Below are positions 8,854-17,681 of a stretch of DNA of 64,000 bases, in pieces (positions within the stretch are counted from its first letter, which is position 1; the number at the start of each line of letters is the position of its first letter). The translations under genes were made by a program, and so were the position numbers. Below the pieces are notes generated by a model. That model worked only from the letters and a program-made list of their open reading frames with translations. It made no database searches and had not been told where the DNA came from. This DNA comes from Gordonia zhaorongruii (GTDB lineage Bacteria; Actinomycetota; Actinomycetes; Mycobacteriales; Mycobacteriaceae): NCBI RefSeq assembly GCF_007559005.1, contig NZ_CP041763.1:248001-312000 (forward strand), given 5' to 3'.

Positions 8854-8910
8854 GCGTTCATTCTGTCAGCAGAAGGCAACTGAATAGAATTCGCAAGGCA
8901 TTCTGGGCGA

Positions 8911-9792
8911 GTGACTTCACAACACTTCACCGTCGCTTCGTTCAACGTCAACGGGATCCGCGCATCGCGGCGTCGGGGATTCGACGACTGGCTCGACTCC
9001 CGCGCGCCGGACGTGGTGGGACTGCAGGAGTTGCGGTGCCCGCAGTCGGAGGTCGGATCGTTTCCCGGTTACGCGGCGTCGGTCGACGTCGGATCGATCC
9101 CCGGACGCAACGGCGTGGGGCTGCTGACCCGAGTCGAACCCGAGGCTGCGCGGTCCTGGGTGACTCATCCGCCCACCGCGAGGGGGATCGGCGCGTACGC
9201 CACGCACGGCCGCTACCTGGAGGTGGACCTCGCCGACCGGCCGCTCACCGTCGCGTGCCTGTACCTGCCGAAGGGCGGACTGCCGGCACGGCTGCAGAAG
9301 GTCGGCTCCGGTGGCATGCGGGCCGAAGACGACGGCGGCGCCAAGTACGAACGGAAGATGGCGTTCCTCGCCGGCTTCGCGCGAGAACTCGACCGTAACC
9401 GGTTGGCCGCCAAACGAGCAGGGCGCGAGTTCCTGCTCGTCGGGGACCTGAATGTGGCGCACACCGAGTGCGACGTCACGAACTGGCGGCCGGCACGCAA
9501 GATGGAGGGCTTCCTGCCCGAGGAACGCGAGTGGTTCTCCTCGCTCCTCTCGCCGCGGAGGCTGGTGGACGTGGTCCGCGCACAGCACGGGGAGCGGCCG
9601 GGCCCGCTGACCTGGTGGAGCTGGGCCGGCCAGTCCTTTTCGAAGGACGTCGGATGGCGTGTGGATCACCAGCTCGCCACGCCTGGACTCGCGCGGCGTG
9701 CACGCGAGTGCTGGGTCGACAAGGAGACATCGCCGGACCGCCGTCTGTCCGATCACGCGCCTTTGCTCGTGCGCTACGGCATGGATGGGTAG
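8911..9792 (+). CDS. xth: Exodeoxyribonuclease III (AP endonuclease)
   Basis: 293 residues of the Mg2+-dependent exonuclease III/APE1 family, which incises abasic sites and trims 3' ends in base-excision repair. Motifs in order: ASFNVNGIRASRRRGF, VVGLQELRCPQ (catalytic Glu), GVGLLTR, LLVGDLNVAHTECDVTN (Asp/Asn pair), WWSWAGQSFSKDVGWRVDHQLATPGL and SDHAPLLVRYG (catalytic Asp-His). GTG at 8911 is used as start. It is divergent from the aminotransferase with a 57-bp gap. Confidence 0.93.
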   Translation: MTSQHFTVASFNVNGIRASRRRGFDDWLDSRAPDVVGLQELRCPQSEVGSFPGYAASVDVGSIPGRNGVGLLTRVEPEAARSWVTHPPTARGIGAYATHGRYLEVDLADRPLTVACLYLPKGGLPARLQKVGSGGMRAEDDGGAKYERKMAFLAGFARELDRNRLAAKRAGREFLLVGDLNVAHTECDVTNWRPARKMEGFLPEEREWFSSLLSPRRLVDVVRAQHGERPGPLTWWSWAGQSFSKDVGWRVDHQLATPGLARRARECWVDKETSPDRRLSDHAPLLVRYGMDG

Positions 9793-9930
9793 CCGAACGC
9801 GGCGCGCAGATCTTCGAGTTCCGGTGAGCGCGTGATCAGCGGGCTTCGGTGACGGCTCTACTTCGCCGCGGAGATCCGCGTGTCCCGTCGGTCTGACGCC
9901 GACGACATATCTGCGGAGAGTGGCCGGAGG

Positions 9931-10025
9931 TGACAGCGCCGCCCGGAAGTGCCAGTGCCGCCCGGAAGTGCCAGAGCCGCCCGGAAGTGCCAGCGCCGCC
10001 CGGACATGACAGAGGCGCCCGGAAG
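9931..10025. repeat. Five 19-bp tandem direct repeats
   Basis: Contiguous units at 9931-9949, 9950-9968, 9969-9987, 9988-10006 and 10007-10025 follow the consensus TGMCAGNGCCGCCCGGAAG, each with 0-4 changes. The array lies between the convergent xth and etfD genes. Its fifth unit forms the left arm of the etfD terminator hairpin, so terminator and repeat share sequence. No spacers are present, so it is not CRISPR. Confidence 0.85.
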
Positions 10026-10047
10026 CGGATGCTCCCGGGCGCCTCTG
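10010..10047 (-). terminator. etfD terminator hairpin
   Basis: Perfect 13-bp arms: left 10010-10022 (CAGAGGCGCCCGG), right 10035-10047, 12-nt loop. Located 22 bp past the etfD stop on the minus strand. There is no long T run, as is common in high-GC actinobacteria. Confidence 0.7.
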
Positions 10048-10069
10048 CGATCGACTCGTGCCTGTTCGG

Positions 10070-13000
10070 CTACTTCTTTCCGGGCCGCTTCTTGCCTGCC
10101 GCGAGCCCGAAGCCCTTCGCCTTGGACGCGCCGGTCTCGGCGATGGTCCGTGCGTCCGGACCCGCCGAGGCAGCGGGCGTCTCGGCGGACTCGGCGTCTG
10201 CCGAAGCGGTGTCACCCTCGGTCTCCGCCGGTGCCTCCGTCGGTGCCTCCGACTCCGTCGACGCCTCCGGCTCGGTGGCCTGCTGTTCGCTCGATTCGGC
10301 GTCGGCCGACCCGGTATCAGTCGCCTCGGTGGCCGGGTCCGCGGGAGCGTCGTCCTCAGGCGTGGCTGCAGCACCCGCAGCCCCCGCTGAGGTTCCGGCT
10401 GCCGCCGCGGGCTTGGCCGCTCCGCCGGGCTTCTTGGCGCCGGGCTTCTTGAGTCCGCCTGCCATGCCGAAGCCCTTGGCCTTGCCCTGCGTCCCCTCGG
10501 TCACTGCTGCGTCTTCGGACTGCGGCTCGGCAGTCGTCTCAGACTCGGCAGGTGCCGCGGACTCGGCGGTTGCTTCGGCCTTCGCGGGCTCTGCTGCTCC
10601 GGACTCGTCTTCGTCGGACGTCGACGCCGCGCCCGCGGCAGTTGCGGTTCCTGCTGCTGCGGTGCCGGCGGCCGGCTTGGCTCCACCTGGCTTCTTGGCG
10701 CCGGGCTTCTTGAGCCCGCCTGCCATGCCGAAGCCCTTGGCCTTGCCCTGCGATCCCTCGGTCACCGCTGCGCCCGCAGACTGCGACTCCGCAGATTCGG
10801 CAGGTGCTTCGGCGTTCGGGGATTCCGATGCTGCGGAGTCCTCCTCGTCGGACGTTGACGCCGCGCCTGCGGCCACTGCAGCTCCTGCCGCGCCTGCTGC
10901 CGCGGCGGTTCCGGCCGCTGCAGCGCCGCCCGGCTTCTTGGCGCCGGGCTTCTTGAGTCCGCCTGCCATGCCGAAGCCCTTGGCCTTGCCTTCAGTGCCC
11001 GAGGTGGTGACCGGAGCAGCGGCAGACTCGCCGGTATCGGCTGTGCTTGCGTCCGCAGAGGCTTCTGCGGGTGCCGCCTCGGCTGCCGGAGCAGCGGCGG
11101 GCTTGGCCGCTCCACCTGGCTTCTTGGCGCCGGGCTTCTTCAGTCCGCCTGCCATGCCGAAGCCCTTGGCCTTGCCCTCGGTGCCCGAGGTCGCGGCAGT
11201 TTCGGTCGGAGCGCTCTCGGCTGCGGGTGGTGCCTCCTCGGCGGGAGCGGCAGTGCCGCCCGGCTTCGGAGCGCCACCGGGCTTCTTCAGGCCGCCCGGC
11301 TTCTTGAGTCCGCCCTTCGGGGCCAGCCCGCCGGCGGCAGGCTTGGCCGCGTCCGACTTCGCCGCCGGCTTCTCGGCCGGCTTGGTCTCGGCCGCCTTGG
11401 ATTCAGCAGGCTTGGACTTCGTCGCAGCCGCCGCACCCCCGGCCGCCGCAACGGCTGGAGCAGCAGCCGCAGCCGCCGCCGGGATCGGTCCGGAGAACTT
11501 GCCGCCGCGCGTCACGTCCTCGCGCCCACGACGGACACCCTCGAGGAGCACCTGTGCGACGTCGACGACCTCGACGTCACCTTCGCTCTCGGTGCCGCTG
11601 GTCTGTGCGGTCACACCGTCGGTGAGCATCACGCGGCAGAACGGGCAGCCGGTCGCGATCTTCTTGGTGGCCTTGCCCTTGGGCTTCGATTCCAGCGTGT
11701 CGAGTGCTTCGTCGACGCGGTCGATGTTGATGCGCTTGCCGATGTTCTCTTCCATCCACATCCGGGCACCGCCGGCACCACAGCACATGGAGCGTTCACC
11801 GTGACGCGGCATCTCGGTGAGCTCGGGGCCCGAGACTCCCAGCAGTTCGCGGGGTGCGTCGTAGACCTTGTTGTGGCGACCCAGGTAGCAGGGATCGTGG
11901 TAGGTGATCGACTCGCCCTCGAGCGGCGCGACCGGGACGAGACGCTTCTCGCGGGTCAGGCGATTCAGCAGCTGAGTGTGGTGAACCACCTCGTACGCGC
12001 CGCCGACCTGGCGGTACTCGTTGCCGAGCGCGTTGAAGCAGTGGGCACAGGTGACGACGATCTTCTTACGCTGGTTCGGCGCGGTCGCGAACACGTTGTC
12101 GAACGTCTCGATGTTCTGCTGCGCCAGCATCTGGAACAGGAACTCGTTGCCCGCGCGGCGAGCCGGATCGCCGGTGCAGGTCTCGCCTTCGCCGAGCACC
12201 ATGAAGTCCACCGCAGCGATGTCGAGAAGTTCGGCGACGGCCTTCGTGGTCTTCTTCGCGCGATCCTCGTAGGCGCCGGCGCAACCGACCCAGAAGAGGT
12301 ACTCGTAACCTTCGAACGATTCGACGTCCTGGCCGAAGACCGGGATGTCGAAGTCCATCTCACCGATCCAGGCGGTGCGCTCCGACGAGTTCTGGCCCCA
12401 CGGGTTGCCCTTGTTCTCGAGCTTCTTGAACATGCCCGCCAGCTCGGTGGGGAAGTCCGACTCGATCAGCACCTGGTAGCGGCGCATGTCGATGAAGTGG
12501 TCGACGTGCTCGATGTCGACGGGGCACTGCTCGACGCACGCGCCGCACATCGTGCAGCTCCACAGAGCCTCGGCGTCGATGACGGCGCCCGCCGGGTCCA
12601 TGCCCTCGGACTCGCCGACGAGCTTGCGCTCGGCCTCAGCGCGCGCTTCTTCCGGGAGAGCGGCGAGCTTGGCTTCGTCGACGTTGCCGTCGGCGTCGAC
12701 CAGTCCGACCTCGTCGCCGCCCATGTCCTTGCTGCCACCGGCCAGCAGGTACGGGGCCTTGGCGTAACCGTGGTCGCGGAGCGACATGATCATCAGCTTC
12801 GGCGACAGCGGTTTACCGGTGTTCCAGGCGGGGCACTGGCTCTGGCAGCGGCCGCACTCGGTGCAGGTGGTGAAGTCGAGCCAGCCCTTCCAGCTGAAGT
12901 CCTCGATCTTGCCCGCACCGAACGTGTCGACGTCCGGATCGGCCTCCTCCATGTCGAGGACCTTGCCGTCGCTGAGCATGGGCTTGGCGGCACCCAGCGC

Positions 13001-13759
13001 GACGCCGCCGTCGGACTCGCGCTTGAAGTAGATGTTGAAGAACGCGGCGAACCGGTGCCATGCGACGCCCCAGTTCAGGTTCATTCCGACCAGGAGCAGG
13101 AACAAACTGCCCGACAGGAGTTTGATGATCGCGAAGATCGACACCATCAGCGGGCTCGCCGGGAGCAGCTTGGCGACCTGCATGGTGAAGAAGTCGGAGC
13201 CGGCGTTGGCGTGACCGTAGGTGGCGATCTTCCCGGCCTTCACCAGGATCATGCCCAGGCCCTCGACGAAGACGATGGCCTCGATGATGTAGGCCGGCGC
13301 GAATCGTGAACCGCTGAAACGTGACAGGCGAGACGCGACGCGCGGGTGGTTGATCTGGCGAATGGCGATCAGGACCAGGATGCCGACGACGGTGCCGATG
13401 CCCAGCAGTTCGTCCCACAGGTGCCACCCGAACGTGTCACCGAAGAGCGGCCAGTGGAACTCCGGGTTGATCGACTGCCCGTACGCCTCGAAGAACAGGA
13501 GGAAGCCGCCGAGGAAGCCGATCATCACAAGCCAGTGGGCGATGCCGACGGTCCGGAACTTGATCATGCGCGTGTGGGCGATGAACTCCTTGAGCATCGT
13601 CACCAGGCGCTTGACCGGCCGTGCGAAACGATTCGAGTCGACCTTCTGACCTTGGAAGATCGTGCGGAGCATCTGCACCACACCGCGTAGGAACGCCCCC
13701 CAGCAAGCGAGGCTGATCAACACGGCGATCGTTCCGATCACAACGGTTGTCGTCGTCAT
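10070..13759 (-). CDS. etfD: EtfD-type membrane Fe-S oxidoreductase with long repetitive cationic tail
   Basis: 1229 residues. The N-terminal half matches Rv0338c/EtfD, the membrane oxidoreductase that takes electrons from electron-transfer flavoprotein during fatty-acid beta-oxidation. It has several membrane helices in the first ~260 residues (NarI-like), two 4Fe-4S motifs, CTECGRCQSQCP (about residue 298) and CTMCGACVEQCP (about residue 401), then two CCG-type cysteine-rich domains (WVGCAGAYEDR, TCAHCFNALG, CYLGRHNKVYD, SMCCGAGGARMW). From about residue 755 to the end it is Ala/Glu/Pro low complexity broken by four near-identical blocks of KAKGFGMAGGLKKPGAKKPG and a fifth, ending block KAKGFGLAAGKKRPGKK. 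The tail function is unknown. It is transcribed alone, with a palindrome upstream (13928-13945). Confidence 0.92.
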   Translation of the reverse strand: MTTTTVVIGTIAVLISLACWGAFLRGVVQMLRTIFQGQKVDSNRFARPVKRLVTMLKEFIAHTRMIKFRTVGIAHWLVMIGFLGGFLLFFEAYGQSINPEFHWPLFGDTFGWHLWDELLGIGTVVGILVLIAIRQINHPRVASRLSRFSGSRFAPAYIIEAIVFVEGLGMILVKAGKIATYGHANAGSDFFTMQVAKLLPASPLMVSIFAIIKLLSGSLFLLLVGMNLNWGVAWHRFAAFFNIYFKRESDGGVALGAAKPMLSDGKVLDMEEADPDVDTFGAGKIEDFSWKGWLDFTTCTECGRCQSQCPAWNTGKPLSPKLMIMSLRDHGYAKAPYLLAGGSKDMGGDEVGLVDADGNVDEAKLAALPEEARAEAERKLVGESEGMDPAGAVIDAEALWSCTMCGACVEQCPVDIEHVDHFIDMRRYQVLIESDFPTELAGMFKKLENKGNPWGQNSSERTAWIGEMDFDIPVFGQDVESFEGYEYLFWVGCAGAYEDRAKKTTKAVAELLDIAAVDFMVLGEGETCTGDPARRAGNEFLFQMLAQQNIETFDNVFATAPNQRKKIVVTCAHCFNALGNEYRQVGGAYEVVHHTQLLNRLTREKRLVPVAPLEGESITYHDPCYLGRHNKVYDAPRELLGVSGPELTEMPRHGERSMCCGAGGARMWMEENIGKRINIDRVDEALDTLESKPKGKATKKIATGCPFCRVMLTDGVTAQTSGTESEGDVEVVDVAQVLLEGVRRGREDVTRGGKFSGPIPAAAAAAAPAVAAAGGAAAATKSKPAESKAAETKPAEKPAAKSDAAKPAAGGLAPKGGLKKPGGLKKPGGAPKPGGTAAPAEEAPPAAESAPTETAATSGTEGKAKGFGMAGGLKKPGAKKPGGAAKPAAAPAAEAAPAEASADASTADTGESAAAPVTTSGTEGKAKGFGMAGGLKKPGAKKPGGAAAAGTAAAAGAAGAAVAAGAASTSDEEDSAASESPNAEAPAESAESQSAGAAVTEGSQGKAKGFGMAGGLKKPGAKKPGGAKPAAGTAAAGTATAAGAASTSDEDESGAAEPAKAEATAESAAPAESETTAEPQSEDAAVTEGTQGKAKGFGMAGGLKKPGAKKPGGAAKPAAAAGTSAGAAGAAATPEDDAPADPATEATDTGSADAESSEQQATEPEASTESEAPTEAPAETEGDTASADAESAETPAASAGPDARTIAETGASKAKGFGLAAGKKRPGKK

Positions 13760-14168
13760 GGAAGTACCGGCCTTTCTTCAGGTCGTACCAGACTGAACGC
13801 AACGGGCCGATGTTGCGTCGTCGTCGACGTATTATTCCTGGTAACCGTAAATCGTCGCCCCCGGTCAGCGCTCCCAAGGTTTGCCTAACTTCCCAGGTTG
13901 CAACGGCCCCAAGTCTGTCCCGAAGTATGTTACTCGCGAGTAACAATGCGGCCAAGCCGCCCTGCCGGTTCGGTGCCTGGCTTGCGGAGCATGCCCGCGA
14001 TGACTCGCGGCGGCGGATCGGGCCTGATAGATGCAGGCTCACGAGGTGTGCCGCGGAGTGATCGGCTCCGGTGGAGGCAGCCGATCGCATCGTGCCGGGT
14101 GGCTGACGTCACGGACCTGCCGCGAGGTCACGAATCGAGAACAGTTCGGGCGGGCATGGCCGAGTGGG
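13760..14168. other. Gene-free region between etfD and WS/DGAT
   Basis: 409 bp holding the etfD upstream region and the 3' flank of the WS/DGAT gene, which is transcribed toward it. The clearest element is the 18-bp palindrome at 13928-13945. The open frames here lack coding character and run antisense or across both flanks. I see no tRNA or other RNA gene. Confidence 0.6.
13928..13945. promoter_or_regulatory. 18-bp perfect palindrome upstream of etfD
   Basis: TGTTACTCGCGAGTAACA, perfect over all 18 bases, 169 bp upstream of the etfD start. Palindromes of this form are typical TetR-family operators. No regulator gene is adjacent. A fatty-acid-responsive repressor would fit EtfD's role, but that is inference. 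Confidence 0.55.
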
Positions 14169-15560
14169 TCACGTGACGGGCGGGAGGGCTTCCATCTCAG
14201 ACAGGGCGGTCTCCAGGTGGTCGAGGATCCGCTGCAGGCTCGGGAGCTGTGCGCGGGCACCGATGATGCCGAAGTTCGCCTTGCCCGCGACCGTGGTGAT
14301 CGTGATGTTCATCGCCAGGCCCTCTGTCGGGATCGAGACCGGGTAGCAGCCGTCGAGCTTCGCGCCGTTCCAGTACAGCGGCTCCTCGGGACCGGGGACG
14401 CTGGAGATGATCAGGTTGAACCCCGTCGGTGTGTACTCGATGAATCCCGGGATGGTGTTGAACGCGATCGGCCAGATCGTCGCTGCACCCAAGGCGAGAG
14501 CCTGGATCGGGCGGAGCTGCCGGATCGCGCGCTTGGCGCTCGACGTCGATGCCTTGATCGCCTCGACGCGAGCGGCAGGCGACGCGAGATCGGTCGCCAT
14601 GCGCACGGACATCGCCGTGACGGCGTTCCCGTCTGAATCACCTTCGCGGTGCAGCGACACCGGCAGCATCGCGATGAGTGAGTCGTCGGGCAGTGCGTCC
14701 TGATCGCCTAGGTAGGTGCGCAGCGCGCCGGAGCACATGGCGACCATGACGTCGTTCAGCGTCATGCCCTGCGCCTTGCTGACGGCGCGTAACCGTTCGA
14801 TCGGCCAATCCTGCGCGGCGAAGCGGCGGGCCGAGCCGATGGAGACATTGAGGGGAGTAGCCGGTGCCTGCTGCATCGGCGCGACGAAGTCACTGTCGGT
14901 GAGGCCAGCGGCGGCGATCTTGGCGGCCGCCGGGGCGAGGCCGACGACCTGCTCGGCCAGGTTGGCTACCTGGCCCGCGGTCCCGAGGAGCGACGATACG
15001 AGCCCCTTGCCGGGCTTCTTGTCGCCGCGCCGGCGCTTCTTCAACTGCGGGTCCCAGAAGGCGGTTCCGCTGCGGTCGTTCGGGTCGGCCGACAACGAGC
15101 GTTGCAGGAGACGCAGCGCGGAGACGCCGTCGACAACCGAGTGGTGCACCTTCGTGTAAATGGCGACGCGGCCGTCAGCGAGACCCTCGATGACGTGGGC
15201 CTCCCACATCGGGCGGCGACGATCGAGCAGTGCGCCGTGATTGAGTGAGACGTAACGCAGGAGGTCCTTGATCGCGCCGGGGCGAGGCAGCACGGCATGG
15301 CGCAGGTGGTAGTCGAGGTCGATCTCGTCGTCGAACGACCACGCCGCGTACCCGGCGAGCTGCGCCGGGGTGGCCGGCCGTTTCCGGAATGTCTCGTCGA
15401 ACTCGGTGGTGGCGAGGAGTGTGCTGTAGATCTCGTCGGCGAGGTCCTCGGGGCTCTGCCCCTCGCGTGGGATGAACAGCTGAAGACCGCCGACATGCAT
15501 CGGCTGGTCACGCGTCTCCGCAGCCAGGAACATCGCCTCGGTGACGGGCATGTACTTCAT
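14169..15560 (-). CDS. Wax ester synthase/diacylglycerol acyltransferase (WS/DGAT)
   Basis: 463 residues from the ATG at 15560, the usual family length; the longer frame to 15800 adds a non-homologous Arg-rich extension and is rejected. Active-site HHSVVDG is at residues 139-145 (HHxxxDG). The N-terminus MPVTEAMFLAAETRDQPMHVGG and C-terminal INTIPGFIEYTPTGFNLIISSVPGPEEPLYWNG are family signatures. GGAAGG precedes the start. It transfers acyl-CoA to diacylglycerol or fatty alcohols to make storage lipid, linking it to the fatty-acid genes nearby. Confidence 0.92.
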   Translation of the reverse strand: MKYMPVTEAMFLAAETRDQPMHVGGLQLFIPREGQSPEDLADEIYSTLLATTEFDETFRKRPATPAQLAGYAAWSFDDEIDLDYHLRHAVLPRPGAIKDLLRYVSLNHGALLDRRRPMWEAHVIEGLADGRVAIYTKVHHSVVDGVSALRLLQRSLSADPNDRSGTAFWDPQLKKRRRGDKKPGKGLVSSLLGTAGQVANLAEQVVGLAPAAAKIAAAGLTDSDFVAPMQQAPATPLNVSIGSARRFAAQDWPIERLRAVSKAQGMTLNDVMVAMCSGALRTYLGDQDALPDDSLIAMLPVSLHREGDSDGNAVTAMSVRMATDLASPAARVEAIKASTSSAKRAIRQLRPIQALALGAATIWPIAFNTIPGFIEYTPTGFNLIISSVPGPEEPLYWNGAKLDGCYPVSIPTEGLAMNITITTVAGKANFGIIGARAQLPSLQRILDHLETALSEMEALPPVT

Positions 15561-15703
15561 GTCGTTGGCCTTCCGGCTCGTGTGTGCGCGCACTCCGTGC
15601 AGGACACCAATTGTGACACGGTGCACAGCATGCGCCCGATGGGGGATACCCCAGCGATGACGGTTGCCGGCCACCGTGGAGAGCCTGCCGCTAACGTGAG
15701 CGG

Positions 15704-16318
15704 GTGTGCACCCGCCGGCGCTACGGCCTCCTCGTATCTGTTCTGCTCGTCGCCGTCGAATCCGTGGTGGCGGTGACGTCGGCGTGGGTCGCGATCGCAT
15801 CCCGGGGTCGGGTGGTGGAGCCGGTGCAGATCCCCGTAGACGCCCCGCGCACGCTCATCGTGCTCGGCGCCAAAGTCGAGGACGGCGAAGTCGGCGACTA
15901 CATCGCGGCCCGGCTCGACGTCGCCGTGGAGCTGTACCGCTCGGGTCGGGTCGAGAAGATCCTCAGCTCCGGAAACGACGCAGACGATGCGGGCAACGAG
16001 GTGCGGGTGATGAGGGCCTACCTGGAAGCGCACGGTGTGCCCGCCGAGGCGATCCTCGACGACCCGCTCGGCACCAACACGGCGGCGACCTGCCGCCGGG
16101 CCCGGTCGGTGTTCGGAATCCGTTCGGCGCTGATCGTCACCCAGAACTTCCACGTCGGACGCGCCGTCATGCTGTGCGAGGCGCACGGGGTGCAGGCACT
16201 CGGCGTGATCGCGCGGTGCGATCACTGCACCAGGTTGAGCATGGTCCGCAATCACCTCCGTGAATCGCTCGGGTCCCGGCCTCGCGCGGTTCTCGAGGTC
16301 CTGCGCACCTCCCGCTGA
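15704..16318 (+). CDS. YdcF/SanA-like membrane-anchored protein (DUF218)
   Basis: 204 residues. An N-terminal helix (about residues 9-31, GLLVSVLLVAVESVVAVTSA) is followed by a DUF218 domain: RTLIVLGAKVEDGEVGDYIAARLDVAVELY, KILSSGNDADDAGNEVRVMRAYL, DPLGTNTAATCRRA and LIVTQNFHVGRAVMLCEAHG. Family members such as E. coli SanA affect envelope permeability; the biochemical activity is unclear. GTG at 15704 is the start. It is divergent from WS/DGAT with a 143-bp gap. Confidence 0.85.
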   Translation: MCTRRRYGLLVSVLLVAVESVVAVTSAWVAIASRGRVVEPVQIPVDAPRTLIVLGAKVEDGEVGDYIAARLDVAVELYRSGRVEKILSSGNDADDAGNEVRVMRAYLEAHGVPAEAILDDPLGTNTAATCRRARSVFGIRSALIVTQNFHVGRAVMLCEAHGVQALGVIARCDHCTRLSMVRNHLRESLGSRPRAVLEVLRTSR

Positions 16319-16343
16319 GGTCCGTGGGGGCCGCGCAGGCGGC

Positions 16344-17633
16344 TCAGATGGTCCAGCGGAACGGCAGTCGCGGGCGGCCGGTCAGATACAACGATCCGGG
16401 CAGCCTGCGCAGCACCTCGACGGCCGCCAGCGATCCGGCTACCGTCGCCGCGTAGACGAGCGCCGTCCCCAGTGGCTGCGGAACGTGGTGGAGGATCGAC
16501 GGCACCCCGTCGGTCTTCGGGTACTGCAACCAGAACAGCACCATGATGTGGACGAGGAAGACCGGGAACGAGCGGTTCGCCGCGTACGCCACGAACGAGG
16601 CGAAGCGCGACGTCGCGGCCCGCCGGAACGTGGACCAGTGCAGCGCCATCGCGTACATCGAGACGACGGCGACGAGGATGAAGGGCAGGGTGGTCAGCTC
16701 GAACGCGCTCTGCGGATCGTTGACGGGGGAGCCGTTGAAGTTCACCCGGTGCAGGTAGGCGCCGACGGCGAAGGCGCCGGTCGCGACCAAGGCGACGGCC
16801 AGCGGCGCGCTCCGGCCGCGGAGGTGCTGGGCGATCAGCTCACGATGGTCCGCCGCGATGGCACCTGCGACGATGACGAGCTGGTAGGGCACGAACGTCG
16901 CGTACAGGTGGAGCCACGCATAATCCCACGATGCGGGCTCCGGCCAGTACGACATCAGCGACACGATGATCACCTGCAGTCCCAGACAGGTGCCGAGGAC
17001 CACGGCGTGGTGACCGCGGGTGCGGATGACGAGCGCGCGCAGCAACGGGAACAGGATGTACACCTGCAGCATCACGAACAGGAAGTACAGGTGGTACGCG
17101 GCCGTGCCGAAGGAGATCTGGCCGGCGAGTTCGTCGAGGCTGGTCGGAATCTCGGCGCCGCGCCCCAACGACCACATGCCGAGGACCATCCAGTAGACCG
17201 TCGACCAGATCAGGTACGGAACGATCACGAGTTTGATCCGGCGCCGCCAGAAGGTCGCGGCACCGAAATCGGCGCGGTCGATGTTCTGGTACATCAGCAC
17301 GAACCCGGTGAGGGCGAAGAAGATGTTCCGCGTCGCATGGAACGCGATCGCGGTCGCGTTCACTCCCTGACTGCCGAACTCGTCGGTCGTGGTGGTCAGC
17401 ACGTGCACGAAGATGACGAGCGCGAACGTGGTGGCCCGGATCAGGTCGACGTGGTGGAGGTACGGCTTCTTCGGTGCTGCGGTCTGCGGCGCCGTCACCT
17501 CGTGCGACTGCGTCATCACCGGCGGCGGCGTCGCCGTCTGCGGACCCGGGCCGCCTAGGTGGAGATCGACGACCGGCCCGGTCGCCGACCGCTCGGGAGC
17601 GTCGACGGTGCTGCGGTCTGCGGTGACGGACAT
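16344..17633 (-). CDS. Membrane acyltransferase (acyltransferase family 3)
   Basis: 429 residues with about ten hydrophobic helices. After a ~50-residue Pro/Thr-rich N-terminus it shows YLHHVDLIRATTFALVIFVHVL with the family's conserved His, then HATRNIFFALTGFVLMYQN and FWRRRIKLVIVPYLIWSTVYW, as in OafA/WecH-type O-acyltransferases. These modify cell-surface sugars or other acceptors with acyl groups; the substrate cannot be read from sequence. It lies 48 bp upstream of the SGNH-type acyltransferase gene's 3' end, on the same strand, so the two may be co-transcribed. Confidence 0.85.
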   Translation of the reverse strand: MSVTADRSTVDAPERSATGPVVDLHLGGPGPQTATPPPVMTQSHEVTAPQTAAPKKPYLHHVDLIRATTFALVIFVHVLTTTTDEFGSQGVNATAIAFHATRNIFFALTGFVLMYQNIDRADFGAATFWRRRIKLVIVPYLIWSTVYWMVLGMWSLGRGAEIPTSLDELAGQISFGTAAYHLYFLFVMLQVYILFPLLRALVIRTRGHHAVVLGTCLGLQVIIVSLMSYWPEPASWDYAWLHLYATFVPYQLVIVAGAIAADHRELIAQHLRGRSAPLAVALVATGAFAVGAYLHRVNFNGSPVNDPQSAFELTTLPFILVAVVSMYAMALHWSTFRRAATSRFASFVAYAANRSFPVFLVHIMVLFWLQYPKTDGVPSILHHVPQPLGTALVYAATVAGSLAAVEVLRRLPGSLYLTGRPRLPFRWTI

Positions 17634-17681
17634 CGGTGGAACCTCGGGGGCTTTCGTCAGGGCGGCGGAGGACGGTCAGCC

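Noticed and set aside
9931-10025. CRISPR-like array
   Set aside because: Units are contiguous with no spacers and no cas genes are present.
9930-11804. Very long plus-strand frame (624 codons) opposite etfD
   Set aside because: It is the complement of the repetitive Ala/Lys/Pro-coding tail of etfD; codon composition and repeats explain its length.
15561-15800. N-terminal extension of the WS/DGAT frame
   Set aside because: Arg-rich and overlapping the divergent YdcF-like gene; the conserved start MKYMPVTEAM follows a ribosome site at 15560.
16260-17558. 432-codon plus-strand frame opposite the acyltransferase
   Set aside because: Shadow of the minus-strand acyltransferase; no recognisable domain, extremely Arg/Asp/Gly-rich.
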